64,000 nucleotides of DNA from [Flexibacter] sp. ATCC 35208 (GCF_001975825.1 NZ_MTKN01000026.1:43873-107872), one strand, 5' to 3'; positions 32,648 to 42,815 are shown, numbered from the stretch's first letter. The notes: generated by a model not told the origin, from the sequence alone. Program-made: numbers and translations.

Positions 32648-34924
32648 TTACAAGACTATGGTTTGCTTAATTTGAGTAGTATTACTCATATAACCAGGCG
32701 CATAGATCATATTAGACGGCAATTTTTTACGCAGCAATGTTTCCGGTAGCCCTATCTTACGGTCTATTAGTGTCAACCTGGCTTCCTGTCCTGCATCGCA
32801 ACTAAAAGTGACCAGCACGCCCTCTGCAGGGGGTGCGTAAAATGAGATCATTTCATTGCCCATTTTACGGACAATAGCCCTTTCGGCCAACAAGTCCAAC
32901 ATAGCATGAGCCGGCAGGAAAAGATCAAAGGAATTCGTTGCTACCCCCGGTGTAACCAACACACGAATATACCTTTTGTCTTGTTTTATTTCATCATGTA
33001 AAACGGAGAGCTGGCAGGTAGCCATCTGCAACATTGGAGCCGCCGATTTCCATACATAAAAACCGGACCTGGGATAAAACTCTGTAAAAGATGCTTTCTT
33101 TCCTGCAGATAGATAGGTACCATTCCAGGCATCTTTGTGCTTTTGTGTTGCAACCCATAAGGCTTTACCACCATCCTTGTCTATTGCATACATCAATTGT
33201 GTCTGTAAGGGATAACGCTTATTGTATAACGAGGTGAATTGCCCGGCCAGTAATCCTGCAATGACCAGCATAATGGCCGCTATAAACAAAAGCCTCCTGC
33301 TGTGAGCACCAATCCGGCCAATCCACGGCACCAGCAGTGGGATAAAAAAACTGGCAAACAACGCCGAAGGGTAAGTCATACCAAGCCCAAATATTACAAA
33401 CAGTATATACACAAAAGGAACCCACAAAGCTACAGGCAAAATAAGCATCAATACGCAGGAAATAGTGTAAGAAAGCGCGCCCGACTGATAGTCTATTCCC
33501 GCAACAAACAGCACTATATACACCACAAATGTGCCCAACAAAGGAATGTAGAGTATATATGCGGCAGAAGGCAACACCACTTTCACCGCAATCATCAACA
33601 ATATCCACACAACCAATGCACCAGCCAGCAGGCTCTCTTCCTTCCCCCTGTTGAATGCTTTGCCAAAAAACAAAACAAATGCCAGCAGTACAAGCCCGAT
33701 AACCGTGATAAGATAATAATTTGAATTATAGAAAATACTGCCATAATAATTTGCATAATAAGGATAAACAGCAAATACGAGCCATTGTAGTCCCCACACC
33801 AGCAACATTACTAATAATACAGCTCCTGTTAACCTGCCAATTCCTGACAACAGAGGTCGCAAAAAGAGCCTTCGCTTCCGGATACCGACACTGATAAATA
33901 CGATGAACAGCACCAGCGTAATCCCCAAAAATATATTATCACAAATACCTGAATAAATAATAAGCCTGCCTGGCAACAGATTAAAAAAGACCACATGATC
34001 CTTCTGCCGGATAGATAGATCAAGGTTCCCAAAGTGACGAGCCATACCGAACATCAGGTCTCCTTCATGCTGTAAACTTCTCAGGTCAAAGTTTTCAGGA
34101 ACATCCGCCATACTATGATAATAAGAATAACCGCTAAAGAAAGCAGTATTCAGCCCAGGTGCGCCATTAGACTTTAACACTGTAAAATCGGAATTATTGG
34201 GCATCTGGCGATACACTTCATAAGCCATCGAATTGGCCATGGGCAGGCGTACTGCTTTCGCAAATTCGTGCATCAGCCAGCCATTAGCCCCCGAATTCTC
34301 ATAAGTAAAATTAATGCCAGTGTTACCACGTGCGTCAAAATTCAATATCAGCCCCAAATCGCCAACATCTCCATTGTGGTGCATAAACATTTCTGCCCCC
34401 AGCTGCCCGGGCTCTTCCAGGTCAGAAAACAGGAAAAGTATATCATTCTTCAACGGCGGTCCCTCTTGAAGCAAACGTATCGTTTCCAGCATGGCAGCTA
34501 CCGCCGATCCGTTATCTGCAGCGCCAGGTGTATTAGGCTGAGAATCATAATGACCCGCGATCAGAACAGTTTTACCGGCGCCTGTTCCTTTTAGTCTGAC
34601 GAGAAGATTCTTCGCACTGCCAGCTATCAGCTTGTCTTTGTAGTATTGTAAGCCTGTACCGATTTGTTCAACAGGGTCCAGCCCCAGGTCCTCACAATAG
34701 GACATCAGGTAGTCAAATACTTTGTCATTAGCCGGTGTGCCTGCACTATGTGGTACCTCCGCTATCTTTCCGAGATGCTTAAAAGCCCGCTGTGCAGAAA
34801 AAACACTTTCATTGCCCGTTTCGGGCACAACCGCCGGCGGGTCAATGCCCCTGAGGAAAAACCAGCTGCCTAAAAGGAAAAAAAAGAGCACTGAAAGAGC
34901 AAGTTTATTTTTGGACAATTGCAT
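32648..34924 (-). CDS. Membrane-anchored M28-family metallopeptidase
   Basis: A 758-residue protein. An N-terminal membrane segment (residues ~8-25) is followed by an M28 di-zinc aminopeptidase domain (~45-300) outside the inner membrane. Metal ligands and the catalytic acid are visible: His125 and Asp127 (AGHYDSQPNTPGAADNGS), Asp137, Glu170/Glu171 (SDLEEPGQLGAE), Asp197 (NFDARGNTG) and His270 (YHSMADVPENF). Some eight further membrane segments follow (330-560) with a C-terminal beta-rich domain. It starts 3 bases after the stop of the nucleotidyltransferase gene, so it belongs to the biosynthetic operon. Likely roles are trimming of the exported peptide, activation of a precursor or degradation for self-protection. 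Confidence 0.85.
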   Translation of the reverse strand: MQLSKNKLALSVLFFFLLGSWFFLRGIDPPAVVPETGNESVFSAQRAFKHLGKIAEVPHSAGTPANDKVFDYLMSYCEDLGLDPVEQIGTGLQYYKDKLIAGSAKNLLVRLKGTGAGKTVLIAGHYDSQPNTPGAADNGSAVAAMLETIRLLQEGPPLKNDILFLFSDLEEPGQLGAEMFMHHNGDVGDLGLILNFDARGNTGINFTYENSGANGWLMHEFAKAVRLPMANSMAYEVYRQMPNNSDFTVLKSNGAPGLNTAFFSGYSYYHSMADVPENFDLRSLQHEGDLMFGMARHFGNLDLSIRQKDHVVFFNLLPGRLIIYSGICDNIFLGITLVLFIVFISVGIRKRRLFLRPLLSGIGRLTGAVLLVMLLVWGLQWLVFAVYPYYANYYGSIFYNSNYYLITVIGLVLLAFVLFFGKAFNRGKEESLLAGALVVWILLMIAVKVVLPSAAYILYIPLLGTFVVYIVLFVAGIDYQSGALSYTISCVLMLILPVALWVPFVYILFVIFGLGMTYPSALFASFFIPLLVPWIGRIGAHSRRLLFIAAIMLVIAGLLAGQFTSLYNKRYPLQTQLMYAIDKDGGKALWVATQKHKDAWNGTYLSAGKKASFTEFYPRSGFYVWKSAAPMLQMATCQLSVLHDEIKQDKRYIRVLVTPGVATNSFDLFLPAHAMLDLLAERAIVRKMGNEMISFYAPPAEGVLVTFSCDAGQEARLTLIDRKIGLPETLLRKKLPSNMIYAPGYMSNTTQIKQTIVL

Positions 34925-34927
34925 TCC

Positions 34928-36802
34928 TTAATAATTATTATGTTTCAAATTTTTCGACACGAACCGGTATACTGTTTCTTCCAGTTCTTCATTGATTTCA
35001 AAACCCTTTTCTGCCGCTACCTGGTGCGATAGCGCCCTGTAAATATCCAGCGATTTCAGTACTGCTTTCTGCATCTGTTCTATATCGCTATGCAGAAATG
35101 TTTGCATCAATTCATTAACCAGCGATGCATCACACCATTGCTGCATTTTTCTACCGTTATAAAAAACATCTTTTTGGGGATTGTGTAATTGAGCAAACCA
35201 TTCCACCATTTCCACGAGGAGTTTCTTGGCAAGATTATCCAGTACCATCACTGCATACACAAAATCCCCCCTTTTGAGCTTGATCTCCATGTTATAGTTC
35301 GTTTGCCAGAACTGATGGTAATTTTTATAGAACAAATCTCTATTCAACCTGTAATGATCCGGTACGTTGCTATGCTCCTGCATTATACGTTCTATCACAT
35401 CCGTCACCCCAATCTTGTCATATAAGATTTCATAGCCTCTTTTTACCATATCATAGAAAGCTTCAGTGGTATATTTAGCTAATCTTTTTTTTCGGGCAGG
35501 CATCGAGAATAAGACCCGGTAATCTTTCAGCGAAAGATAACGTTTAACAGTTCTGAAGCGGGCTTCATTTAAGAGTACTATATCAATGCAAAGACCATTC
35601 TCCAGCAACACCAGTACAATATGCTCCTCCATATTTCTACGTACAAATACTGATTGTACATTATGAAAACAGCGCTTCCAGATTTCTGTATTCAGGTACT
35701 CTCTGAGGTCTGTGGTAAAAACATATAAATCCAGGTCTGAAAATCTATCCGGGTTTTGGCTCCCCGTCGACCCGAAAGAGATAATTGCTTTGAGGTCATT
35801 TTTTACTGCTGCTAAGTTTCTTATCTGGGTTATCGCAGTCCTGATCTTATCTTCTGCAGGCTCTTCACTTAATCCCTGTATTACAAAACGGAATACTTTT
35901 CCCTCCAGTGCTTCGTTCAATGGAAAGTTGAACTTTTGCGCAATTTGATGAGCCACTTCTCTGTAAACAGTCATTGTGTTCAACAATGCCGTTTTCATTT
36001 CCTCTTTCCCTGGATGCAGAAAAACGCCGTATAATTTTTCTACTATTCCCGGATTACACCATTGGCGGATCTTTGCTCCATGGTAAAATACATCCGTCTT
36101 AGGTTTCTTTTCGCTGGTCAGCACCTGCCATTCCAGCATCCTTACCAGGTTCTTTTTAATCACATTGTCCAATACAATAACCGCATAAAAAAAATCATCT
36201 CTCATCAACTTGGCATAGATCTTATAACAGGTATGCCAGAACTGGCTATAGTTTTGCAGAAAAATCACTTCATTAAAAGTAGTGGTACGATCCTGTTTGC
36301 CATCATACTCCCGAAAAATAATATCCACATCCCGGCGGATATTGATCCTGTCAAACAAAATATCATAGCCACGTTTGAGATAATAATGAAAAGTATAGGT
36401 GCTTTCATCAATCTGCCTGATCAACCAATCCGGTATTAATTTGTCTACACCATATTTTCTAAGCCTGAAATACCAGATTCCCTTCCTGAAGCTCTGGCTA
36501 TCTACGATAATGATATCGAGTGATAACCCGTTTTTCAACTTTATCCTGTTAAAGAGTACATTATCTATAACATCTTTGATGACCACCCTCGACAAAACAG
36601 GTTCGAAGCCTGCCAGCCATGCATTATTTCCTTCATTCAGATACCTACGTGTATCTGTTGTAAAAAGAAACAAGTCCAGATCAGAGTATTCATCCTGTTT
36701 TCCACCGCTAGAGGAGCCGAAAGAAATAATGGCCTTTACGTCGCTGTGACGATGTGCAAAGGCATTAAAAGCTGCAACTGCCGATGCAATTTTCTCCTGC
36801 AT
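34928..36802 (-). CDS. Tandem ANT(6)/AadE-like nucleotidyltransferase
   Basis: About 624 residues from the ATG at 36802 (MQEKIASAVAAFNAFAHRHS); the frame is open to a TTG at 36832 inside the preceding NRPS gene, but the ATG leaves a normal 13-base gap. The protein is two complete copies of the same ~300-residue unit. Each has the nucleotidyltransferase signature FGS followed by SDLDL (residues ~28-44 and ~335-355), a third acidic strand (GLSLDIIIVD; GLCIDIVLLN) and the helical C-terminal part typical of ANT(6) streptomycin adenylyltransferases (REVAHQIAQKF; RALSHQVAAEKGF). Both halves keep the catalytic Asp residues, so both may be active. Between NRPS and export genes it may adenylylate the product or an intermediate, as tailoring or self-protection. 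Confidence 0.8.
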   Translation of the reverse strand: MQEKIASAVAAFNAFAHRHSDVKAIISFGSSSGGKQDEYSDLDLFLFTTDTRRYLNEGNNAWLAGFEPVLSRVVIKDVIDNVLFNRIKLKNGLSLDIIIVDSQSFRKGIWYFRLRKYGVDKLIPDWLIRQIDESTYTFHYYLKRGYDILFDRINIRRDVDIIFREYDGKQDRTTTFNEVIFLQNYSQFWHTCYKIYAKLMRDDFFYAVIVLDNVIKKNLVRMLEWQVLTSEKKPKTDVFYHGAKIRQWCNPGIVEKLYGVFLHPGKEEMKTALLNTMTVYREVAHQIAQKFNFPLNEALEGKVFRFVIQGLSEEPAEDKIRTAITQIRNLAAVKNDLKAIISFGSTGSQNPDRFSDLDLYVFTTDLREYLNTEIWKRCFHNVQSVFVRRNMEEHIVLVLLENGLCIDIVLLNEARFRTVKRYLSLKDYRVLFSMPARKKRLAKYTTEAFYDMVKRGYEILYDKIGVTDVIERIMQEHSNVPDHYRLNRDLFYKNYHQFWQTNYNMEIKLKRGDFVYAVMVLDNLAKKLLVEMVEWFAQLHNPQKDVFYNGRKMQQWCDASLVNELMQTFLHSDIEQMQKAVLKSLDIYRALSHQVAAEKGFEINEELEETVYRFVSKNLKHNNY

Positions 36803-36815
36803 ATTTCTATTTTTG

Positions 36816-39800
36816 TTAAAAATTAAAATCAATATTTATCGTATCGCTGCTACTTTCTTTTATGAGCATCATCTTATATTCATCAGGTAATTGGGCAGGG
36901 TTAACTGTTACTTCGGCTGCGAGCTTGCAATAGCGTGCTATTAGTAGTTGAACAGCGTCGCTGCTAAATATATCTGCGTCATAAACTACTTCACACGCGA
37001 TCTCATCCTGTTGTTCCCGGAAATTAAATACCAGCGGGAAACGGCTTACCCTCACATCCAGCGGGAATGGCTCAAGCGATAATTCATTCATCTCTTTGAT
37101 CGCGTTAGCTAAAGATTCAAATGGTTGATATACGATCATGATATCGAAGTATGCATTTGCCCTTTCAGGCAGATTATACGCATACATAGCCGCCTGGCGG
37201 ATTGTTTGACCTGTTTCTTTTAGTAACACCAGGAAATCTTTATCAGGGTCAATACGACTTCTCAACATACATGTATTTGCATACATCCCTAACTGGCTCT
37301 CTGAACCCGGCACATCCCTACCTGCGGTAACAGTCCCGATACAACTATCCCTGCTTCCATCGTATTTATAAAGCAGCAGTTGAAATAAAGCGGTGATGAC
37401 TGTAAATGTAGTAGTCCCCTGCTCTCTCGCCAATTGTCGCAAATGGGAGGTTTCCAGCGCCGGGAATGCAAACTGGTATTGCCTTCCTTTGAATGACATC
37501 ACCCTACTGTTACGTTCGTTCATCAGAACAGGCCGTGGGATGTATTCACTGAGCTGTTCATCCCAGTAAGCTATCGCCGCTTTATCTTCAGCGGCTACTT
37601 TACCCAACCAAGCGCTGTAGTCCTTAAACTGATAAGACATGGAAGGAACAGAACGTCCGTTATAGATAGCTATTAATTCCTGTAGTAATACTTCTACCGA
37701 CCATCCATCCATTATCAGGTGATGCGTTACGAATACCAATATATTCTCCGGTCTAACCAGCGCTACCCGGAATAAGAGATCCCGTTCCAGGTCAAAAGGC
37801 CGGTGAACGAATTCATCTGTCAGCAGCACTGCATTTCCCTCTAATTGTACTATCTGAAGGTCTCCAAAAGCCTTGATGTGTTGATAAGGGATTCCGTCAT
37901 GTTCAATAAAATTGGTGCGCATGATTTCGTGCCTCGCTGCTATTGATAATAAGGCTTTACGTAAGGCTACAAGGTCCAACGGACCTTGTACAAGAAACGC
38001 AGCCGACATATTGTACGCAGCAGCTGCCCTTCTCTGTTGCGATAATAACCAAATATGATATTGGGCACGTGTAACGGGGTAATACCGGGCTGCTTCTGCG
38101 ATAGGAATCACTGTCACTTTAGTGGCAAGTTGTTCCATCTGAACGGATTGCAGACGGATAGTGGGGTGTTCGAATACATCTGTTATCGTGAAGCCGGCAC
38201 CCCACTCTTTATTTATCAGGCTAACCAGTTTTACGGCACTTAAAGAATGCCCTCCCAGCGAAAAAAAATGATCATCTATCCCTATCTGTTCCACTCCCAG
38301 CACCTGTCGCCAATACACTAATAATTTTATTGCATTTACCGGATATAATTCAACCACCGGATTACCCACCGAAGCAGACCGGATTTCCCTTTCAGACAAA
38401 GCCTTCCGGTCAATTTTACGATTAGGCGTTAAAGGGTACGCATCAAGGTATATCAATACCTGCGGTACCATATAAGTAGGTAAAGCCGCTTTCAGTAACG
38501 ACAGTATTTCTTTTTCAGGAATAGGTTCACCTACCGGAATCATATAAGCAACCAGAAATGCTTCCTGCATAGCTGGCCTACTTGATACGACCACTGCCTC
38601 CCTTATTCCCTCTATACCTGCAAGTTTACTTTCTATATCTCCCAGCTCAATCCTATATCCTCTTATTTTCACCTGGTTATCTGTACGACCCAGGAAAATG
38701 AGCTCTCCGTTGAACGCTCTCCTGCCAGTATCACCTGTTCTATAAATTCTTTCTCCATTCCGCAATAAGAATGCCTGATCTGTCAGAACATTATTCTTAT
38801 AATATCCGATGGCTAATCCTGCTCCTCCTATATAAATGTCTCCTTCTGCGCCTAACGGCATGCGGTTCATCCATTTATCGAGTATGTATATACTTGTGTT
38901 ATCAATAGGATGACCTATACAACTACATTCTGCGGGCCGGCGTATCCTTTTCACAGATGACCAGATAGTCGTCTCTGTCGGCCCATACATATTCCATAAT
39001 TCATCTGTATGATTCAGCAGCTTTTCTGCCAGCGCTTCGCCAAGTACATCCCCTCCGCAAAGGCATTTGAGACCGGAGGCTCCTTCCCAGCCGGCATTAA
39101 ATAGCAGCTGATAAAAAGACGGGGTCGCCTGTATAATATTGGGCTTAACAGTAGCCATTGTATGCAGCAGTTTATCGGGATCTGCCAATATTTCTGCGGT
39201 AGCGACATATACACTGGCGCCGGAGATCAAAGGAAGCAGGAGTTCCAGGATTGCAATATCAAATGAGTAAGTTGTCACTGCAAATAAGGTATCTGTATAG
39301 CTGATACCAGGCGAATGCTGCATGCTAAACAGGAAGTTGGAAAGCGCCGCGTGAGAAATTTCCACCCCTTTGGGATTGCCCGTTGAGCCGGAAGTATAAA
39401 TGATATAGGCGGCATCTGTCAGTACACTATTATCTTCAATACCGGCTATCCCGCCTGTCAATAATGTTGCTACATCCAACACCTCCAGCTCAAAGCTTGT
39501 CGTCCGGTCAGTAATGAGTAATTGTGCACCACTGTGTCGTACTATGTACTCCAGTCTTTCGGTGGGAAACGCAGGATCCAGTGGTATAAAGGCCCTCCCG
39601 CTTCTCAAAATGCCCAACAACACGAGGGGTAAGGTTGCAGAGCGATCCATTAAAACAGCAACTGGCGCCCGGTCCTGCCTGCAGTTAAGATGCCCTGCCA
39701 CCAGTTGAGAAAGCCTGTTCAGTTCCCCGTAGCTGTAAGCCAGATGCTCATCTCTCAGTGCAATATCTTCCGGTGCATACTTCACCCTCTGCCTGAAAAG

Positions 39801-41168
39801 CGCCACTACTGTATCGGTCGGATGTGCCCGAAAATTTTGCTCTGCCGTTATTATCTGCATGTGTTCCTCAGCAGGGAGCCAGTTCAGGTTGTATAACGGT
39901 TTATCAGCAAAAAGAATCACTTCATTCAATAACTGATCAAAACGTTTTACCAATCCACCTATCGATGTCTCATCCAGGTGATCCAGGCTATAATCGAAAT
40001 CCAGCTTTACATCATCCTTCTCATCAAATTCCCTTACGTAAAGCGAGAGTGCAAGCCGCTCCTGCCGGTGCGTTAAAGGGATTACCCGTGTAGAAGTACC
40101 GGCAAAATCAGCCGCATAATCCTGCTTCTCATATGACACGTTGACATTGAATAAACCAGCCGTATTACCGTGTATATTCAGCTCCCTGATTAGTTTACCC
40201 AGGGGAAACCGCTGATAACGATAGTCCTTTCTCAGCTGTTGCTTTATTAAACTTACGAGTTCCCTGAAAGAAGACTCCGGTTTAAAATCTATTCTAAGCA
40301 AAGTGACACCGGTAAAAAGCCCTACCGTTTGCTTATATACGAACTTCCCACGGTTTAGCACCGGTAACCCGATTGCAAAATCATAGTTATTGTAGAAGCG
40401 TCCCAGGTAGGTATATAATACCCCCAGTATCACATGAAATGTAGACACTCCACATTGTTGCGCCAGTTGCGCCAGCCTGTTATATAAAGCGCGTGGTACG
40501 ACAAGTTCTTTTCGTCCGCTTTCCGGTTTCTTACCGGGCAGGCGTTTTCCTGGAATAAGCGCTTTGGGCAAAGTGTTAAATCTACCAGTCCAATATTCCT
40601 TTTCTGCAAGAAAAGAATCAGATGCTGAATAAACCGCATCATCCGCTATAAAGCTACTGTAAGTGTAAACCGTGGAAGATGGTAAGCTTCCATGGTTCAA
40701 CAGGCTATTATAATAGCCAACCAGGCGTTGAAATAACAAAGACGTTCCCCAGCCATCAGTAATTATGTGGTGGTAAACAGAAAACAGGTAATGGAAATCA
40801 TCAGATATTTTAATCAGGCAGAACCTGTACGGCGGCATATTGTCATGCAGGAGAAAGGGCCGGGCAAATTCCTGCTGCATGTATAATTCAGCCGTTTCAT
40901 CAGCGTCAACAGCAGCAGAGTAATCTTTCCATTCCAACTTATGCACAATATGCGCCAGCACTTCCTGCCAGGGTTCATTGTCTTTTAAAATAATAATTGT
41001 TCTGAAGGCATCATGCTCTTCGATCATACGCTGATAAGCCAGTTCAAGTGCGGCCCTGTTCAGCGGTCCGCTGATAGCTATTTTTGCACCTATATTGTAA
41101 ATGGCAGTATCCGGATATATAAGTTGATCATAATAAATATCCTGTTGGGGAAAGGTTAACGGAGACAT
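36816..41168 (-). CDS. NRPS-D: condensation-adenylation (Gly-type)-thiolation-condensation
   Basis: 1450 residues. C1 covers ~1-425 with HHIITDG (133-139). The A domain (~445-930) has YTSGSTGNPKG, SFDIAILE, YGPTET, YRTGD and NRKIDRK. T has Ser975 in LGGHSLSA. C2 (~1030-1440) has HHLIMDG (1149-1155). My manual pocket reading D-I-L-Q-L-G-M-I-W-K equals the classical glycine code except M for L. There is no thioesterase; the protein ends with a condensation domain, so it should pass its chain to another synthetase or release it by condensation. Its gene follows the exporter gene by 21 bases and thus stands after the TE-containing NRPS-C, out of line with assembly order. Confidence 0.93.
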   Translation of the reverse strand: MSPLTFPQQDIYYDQLIYPDTAIYNIGAKIAISGPLNRAALELAYQRMIEEHDAFRTIIILKDNEPWQEVLAHIVHKLEWKDYSAAVDADETAELYMQQEFARPFLLHDNMPPYRFCLIKISDDFHYLFSVYHHIITDGWGTSLLFQRLVGYYNSLLNHGSLPSSTVYTYSSFIADDAVYSASDSFLAEKEYWTGRFNTLPKALIPGKRLPGKKPESGRKELVVPRALYNRLAQLAQQCGVSTFHVILGVLYTYLGRFYNNYDFAIGLPVLNRGKFVYKQTVGLFTGVTLLRIDFKPESSFRELVSLIKQQLRKDYRYQRFPLGKLIRELNIHGNTAGLFNVNVSYEKQDYAADFAGTSTRVIPLTHRQERLALSLYVREFDEKDDVKLDFDYSLDHLDETSIGGLVKRFDQLLNEVILFADKPLYNLNWLPAEEHMQIITAEQNFRAHPTDTVVALFRQRVKYAPEDIALRDEHLAYSYGELNRLSQLVAGHLNCRQDRAPVAVLMDRSATLPLVLLGILRSGRAFIPLDPAFPTERLEYIVRHSGAQLLITDRTTSFELEVLDVATLLTGGIAGIEDNSVLTDAAYIIYTSGSTGNPKGVEISHAALSNFLFSMQHSPGISYTDTLFAVTTYSFDIAILELLLPLISGASVYVATAEILADPDKLLHTMATVKPNIIQATPSFYQLLFNAGWEGASGLKCLCGGDVLGEALAEKLLNHTDELWNMYGPTETTIWSSVKRIRRPAECSCIGHPIDNTSIYILDKWMNRMPLGAEGDIYIGGAGLAIGYYKNNVLTDQAFLLRNGERIYRTGDTGRRAFNGELIFLGRTDNQVKIRGYRIELGDIESKLAGIEGIREAVVVSSRPAMQEAFLVAYMIPVGEPIPEKEILSLLKAALPTYMVPQVLIYLDAYPLTPNRKIDRKALSEREIRSASVGNPVVELYPVNAIKLLVYWRQVLGVEQIGIDDHFFSLGGHSLSAVKLVSLINKEWGAGFTITDVFEHPTIRLQSVQMEQLATKVTVIPIAEAARYYPVTRAQYHIWLLSQQRRAAAAYNMSAAFLVQGPLDLVALRKALLSIAARHEIMRTNFIEHDGIPYQHIKAFGDLQIVQLEGNAVLLTDEFVHRPFDLERDLLFRVALVRPENILVFVTHHLIMDGWSVEVLLQELIAIYNGRSVPSMSYQFKDYSAWLGKVAAEDKAAIAYWDEQLSEYIPRPVLMNERNSRVMSFKGRQYQFAFPALETSHLRQLAREQGTTTFTVITALFQLLLYKYDGSRDSCIGTVTAGRDVPGSESQLGMYANTCMLRSRIDPDKDFLVLLKETGQTIRQAAMYAYNLPERANAYFDIMIVYQPFESLANAIKEMNELSLEPFPLDVRVSRFPLVFNFREQQDEIACEVVYDADIFSSDAVQLLIARYCKLAAEVTVNPAQLPDEYKMMLIKESSSDTINIDFNF

Positions 41169-41189
41169 CGCTTCTTTTAACTTTTAAAC

Positions 41190-42815
41190 TTATGATAATG
41201 CGGGAACTACAGGGGCGGAAATATCGGTTACCAAACGTCCATAATCGAATCGTATTACCCTGTCTGCATACTTAAAATAAGCATCGTCGTGCGTAACCGC
41301 AACAATCGTCTTCCCCTGTCGCTGCAGCTCCGGTAATAATTGCTCGTAGAAGAATTTCCTGAAATGAGGATCCTGGTCGGCCGCCCACTCATCCAGTATC
41401 AGCAGCGGCCTTTTTTCCATTAGTGCAAAAATCATGGCCAATCGTTTGCTTTGTCCTTTGGAAAATTTCCTTCTTACGGCGGCATCGTCTTCACTGGTGA
41501 TAACCTGATCCAACTCCATCTTCTTTAACAAATGTTTGTATTCATTATTATTCTCCAGCACATAATCTTCGTAGTTAGCTGAAAAAAGATGAGGTTCTGA
41601 AAAAATAGCTGCAATATGCTCCCTGTAATACTGTGAGTCGGCAGTTATTGGTGTGTCATTCAGCAGGATTTGGCCCTCTGAAGGCGTGTAAATACCTGTC
41701 AGCAATTGGATGAACGTACTCTTACCACTGCCATTGCCTCCAACAATAAAGATAGTTTCCCCCTCCCTTATGCTGAGGTCAACCGGTCCCAGTGCAAAAC
41801 CATCCTGTGCGGATGCCGAGGGATATTTATACGCGACGTGTTGAAACCTTAATTCTTTTATCCGGCCAGGTGCTTTATCGATACCGGTTGTGCCTTCCGG
41901 TAAGGATATATCCTTCAGCTCACTCAAAAATTCACGAATGCGTTTATTGGCTACGTAGATCTTGGTGAGAAATCCCTGCATGGCGATCAGACTATTAATA
42001 GGTCCTCTTATAAACAGGAGTATCACAACGAAAGTACTCACCTGTTCCTTGTTCAGCAGCTGCAATCCCGGCAATACAAAAACAACAACACCTATCACAA
42101 AATAAAGTCCATACTGGCTTAAAAGATTTACCACAGTAAAGCGCCTGGAAACATAGGTCTCCGTGGTCCTTACTTTTTCTCTGTTGGGATGCAGGAATTT
42201 ACTTACCAGGTTATTGCGCCGGGCAGTACTTAGCTTAAGCTCCTTAAATCCTTTGAGCGTATCATCGACCATTCCAAAGTAAAGATCATTCAGCTCTCTG
42301 AGCAGGGAAAGGGCGCGGGTATTTTTTTTATTAACAAGGAAGTAGAATGCGGTAATAGCCATAATAATCAGCATCACTGCAATTGCAGAAGCGAGGGATA
42401 CCACCAGGAAGTAGATCAGGCATAAAGCGAGCATCATTAAAGCAGCAACACTACCGGAGATCAATGCCGGAAGAAATACGAACGTCCGCAGATCTTCTAT
42501 AATACCGTATATACGCTGAAATCCTATCTTTTCGAGCTGGCTCAATCCCGCTTTTTGAAAGGTGGTCATTATTCTTAGCTCATTCTCAAATATCAGTTTA
42601 TTTGAATAATCAACTATCTTATTCTGGGAAATGATATTTAGCAGAAAAGCAAGTCCCACCATCAGGAAGAACACTATATTCAGATGATCTGTAACAATTA
42701 CCTGTTTCCCCGTTATTACGCTGTTGACAATTACCAGTATGCCCATTGTAAGCAGGGTATTAGGTATAGAAAAAAGCACCAGGAAAAGTATATTCCTACC
42801 GGATATCTTAAACAT
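41190..42815 (-). CDS. Cyclic-peptide-type ABC exporter (membrane and ATPase domain fused)
   Basis: 541 residues from the ATG at 42815, which shares its A with the TGA of the preceding thioesterase gene. About six membrane helices in residues 1-290 are followed by one ATPase domain with Walker A GGNGSGKST (~360), signature FSKGQSKRLAM and Walker B LLILDEW. This layout and the slightly unusual signature match the SyrD/PvdE/YojI exporters of nonribosomal peptides and siderophores; it should work as a homodimer in the inner membrane. Position inside the operon supports export of the product or of a precursor, with final processing by the M28 peptidase outside the membrane as an inferred next step. 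Confidence 0.9.
   Translation of the reverse strand: MFKISGRNILFLVLFSIPNTLLTMGILVIVNSVITGKQVIVTDHLNIVFFLMVGLAFLLNIISQNKIVDYSNKLIFENELRIMTTFQKAGLSQLEKIGFQRIYGIIEDLRTFVFLPALISGSVAALMMLALCLIYFLVVSLASAIAVMLIIMAITAFYFLVNKKNTRALSLLRELNDLYFGMVDDTLKGFKELKLSTARRNNLVSKFLHPNREKVRTTETYVSRRFTVVNLLSQYGLYFVIGVVVFVLPGLQLLNKEQVSTFVVILLFIRGPINSLIAMQGFLTKIYVANKRIREFLSELKDISLPEGTTGIDKAPGRIKELRFQHVAYKYPSASAQDGFALGPVDLSIREGETIFIVGGNGSGKSTFIQLLTGIYTPSEGQILLNDTPITADSQYYREHIAAIFSEPHLFSANYEDYVLENNNEYKHLLKKMELDQVITSEDDAAVRRKFSKGQSKRLAMIFALMEKRPLLILDEWAADQDPHFRKFFYEQLLPELQRQGKTIVAVTHDDAYFKYADRVIRFDYGRLVTDISAPVVPALS

Noticed and set aside
34928..36832. Translation of the nucleotidyltransferase from TTG at 36832 overlapping the NRPS-D stop
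   Set aside because: An ATG at 36802 with a normal 13-base gap keeps the whole first domain; the extra ten residues show no conservation signal.
41190..42815. Broken ABC signature motif in the exporter (FSKGQ in place of LSGGQ)
   Set aside because: This variant is usual in SyrD/PvdE/YojI-type cyclic peptide exporters, so it is not a defect.
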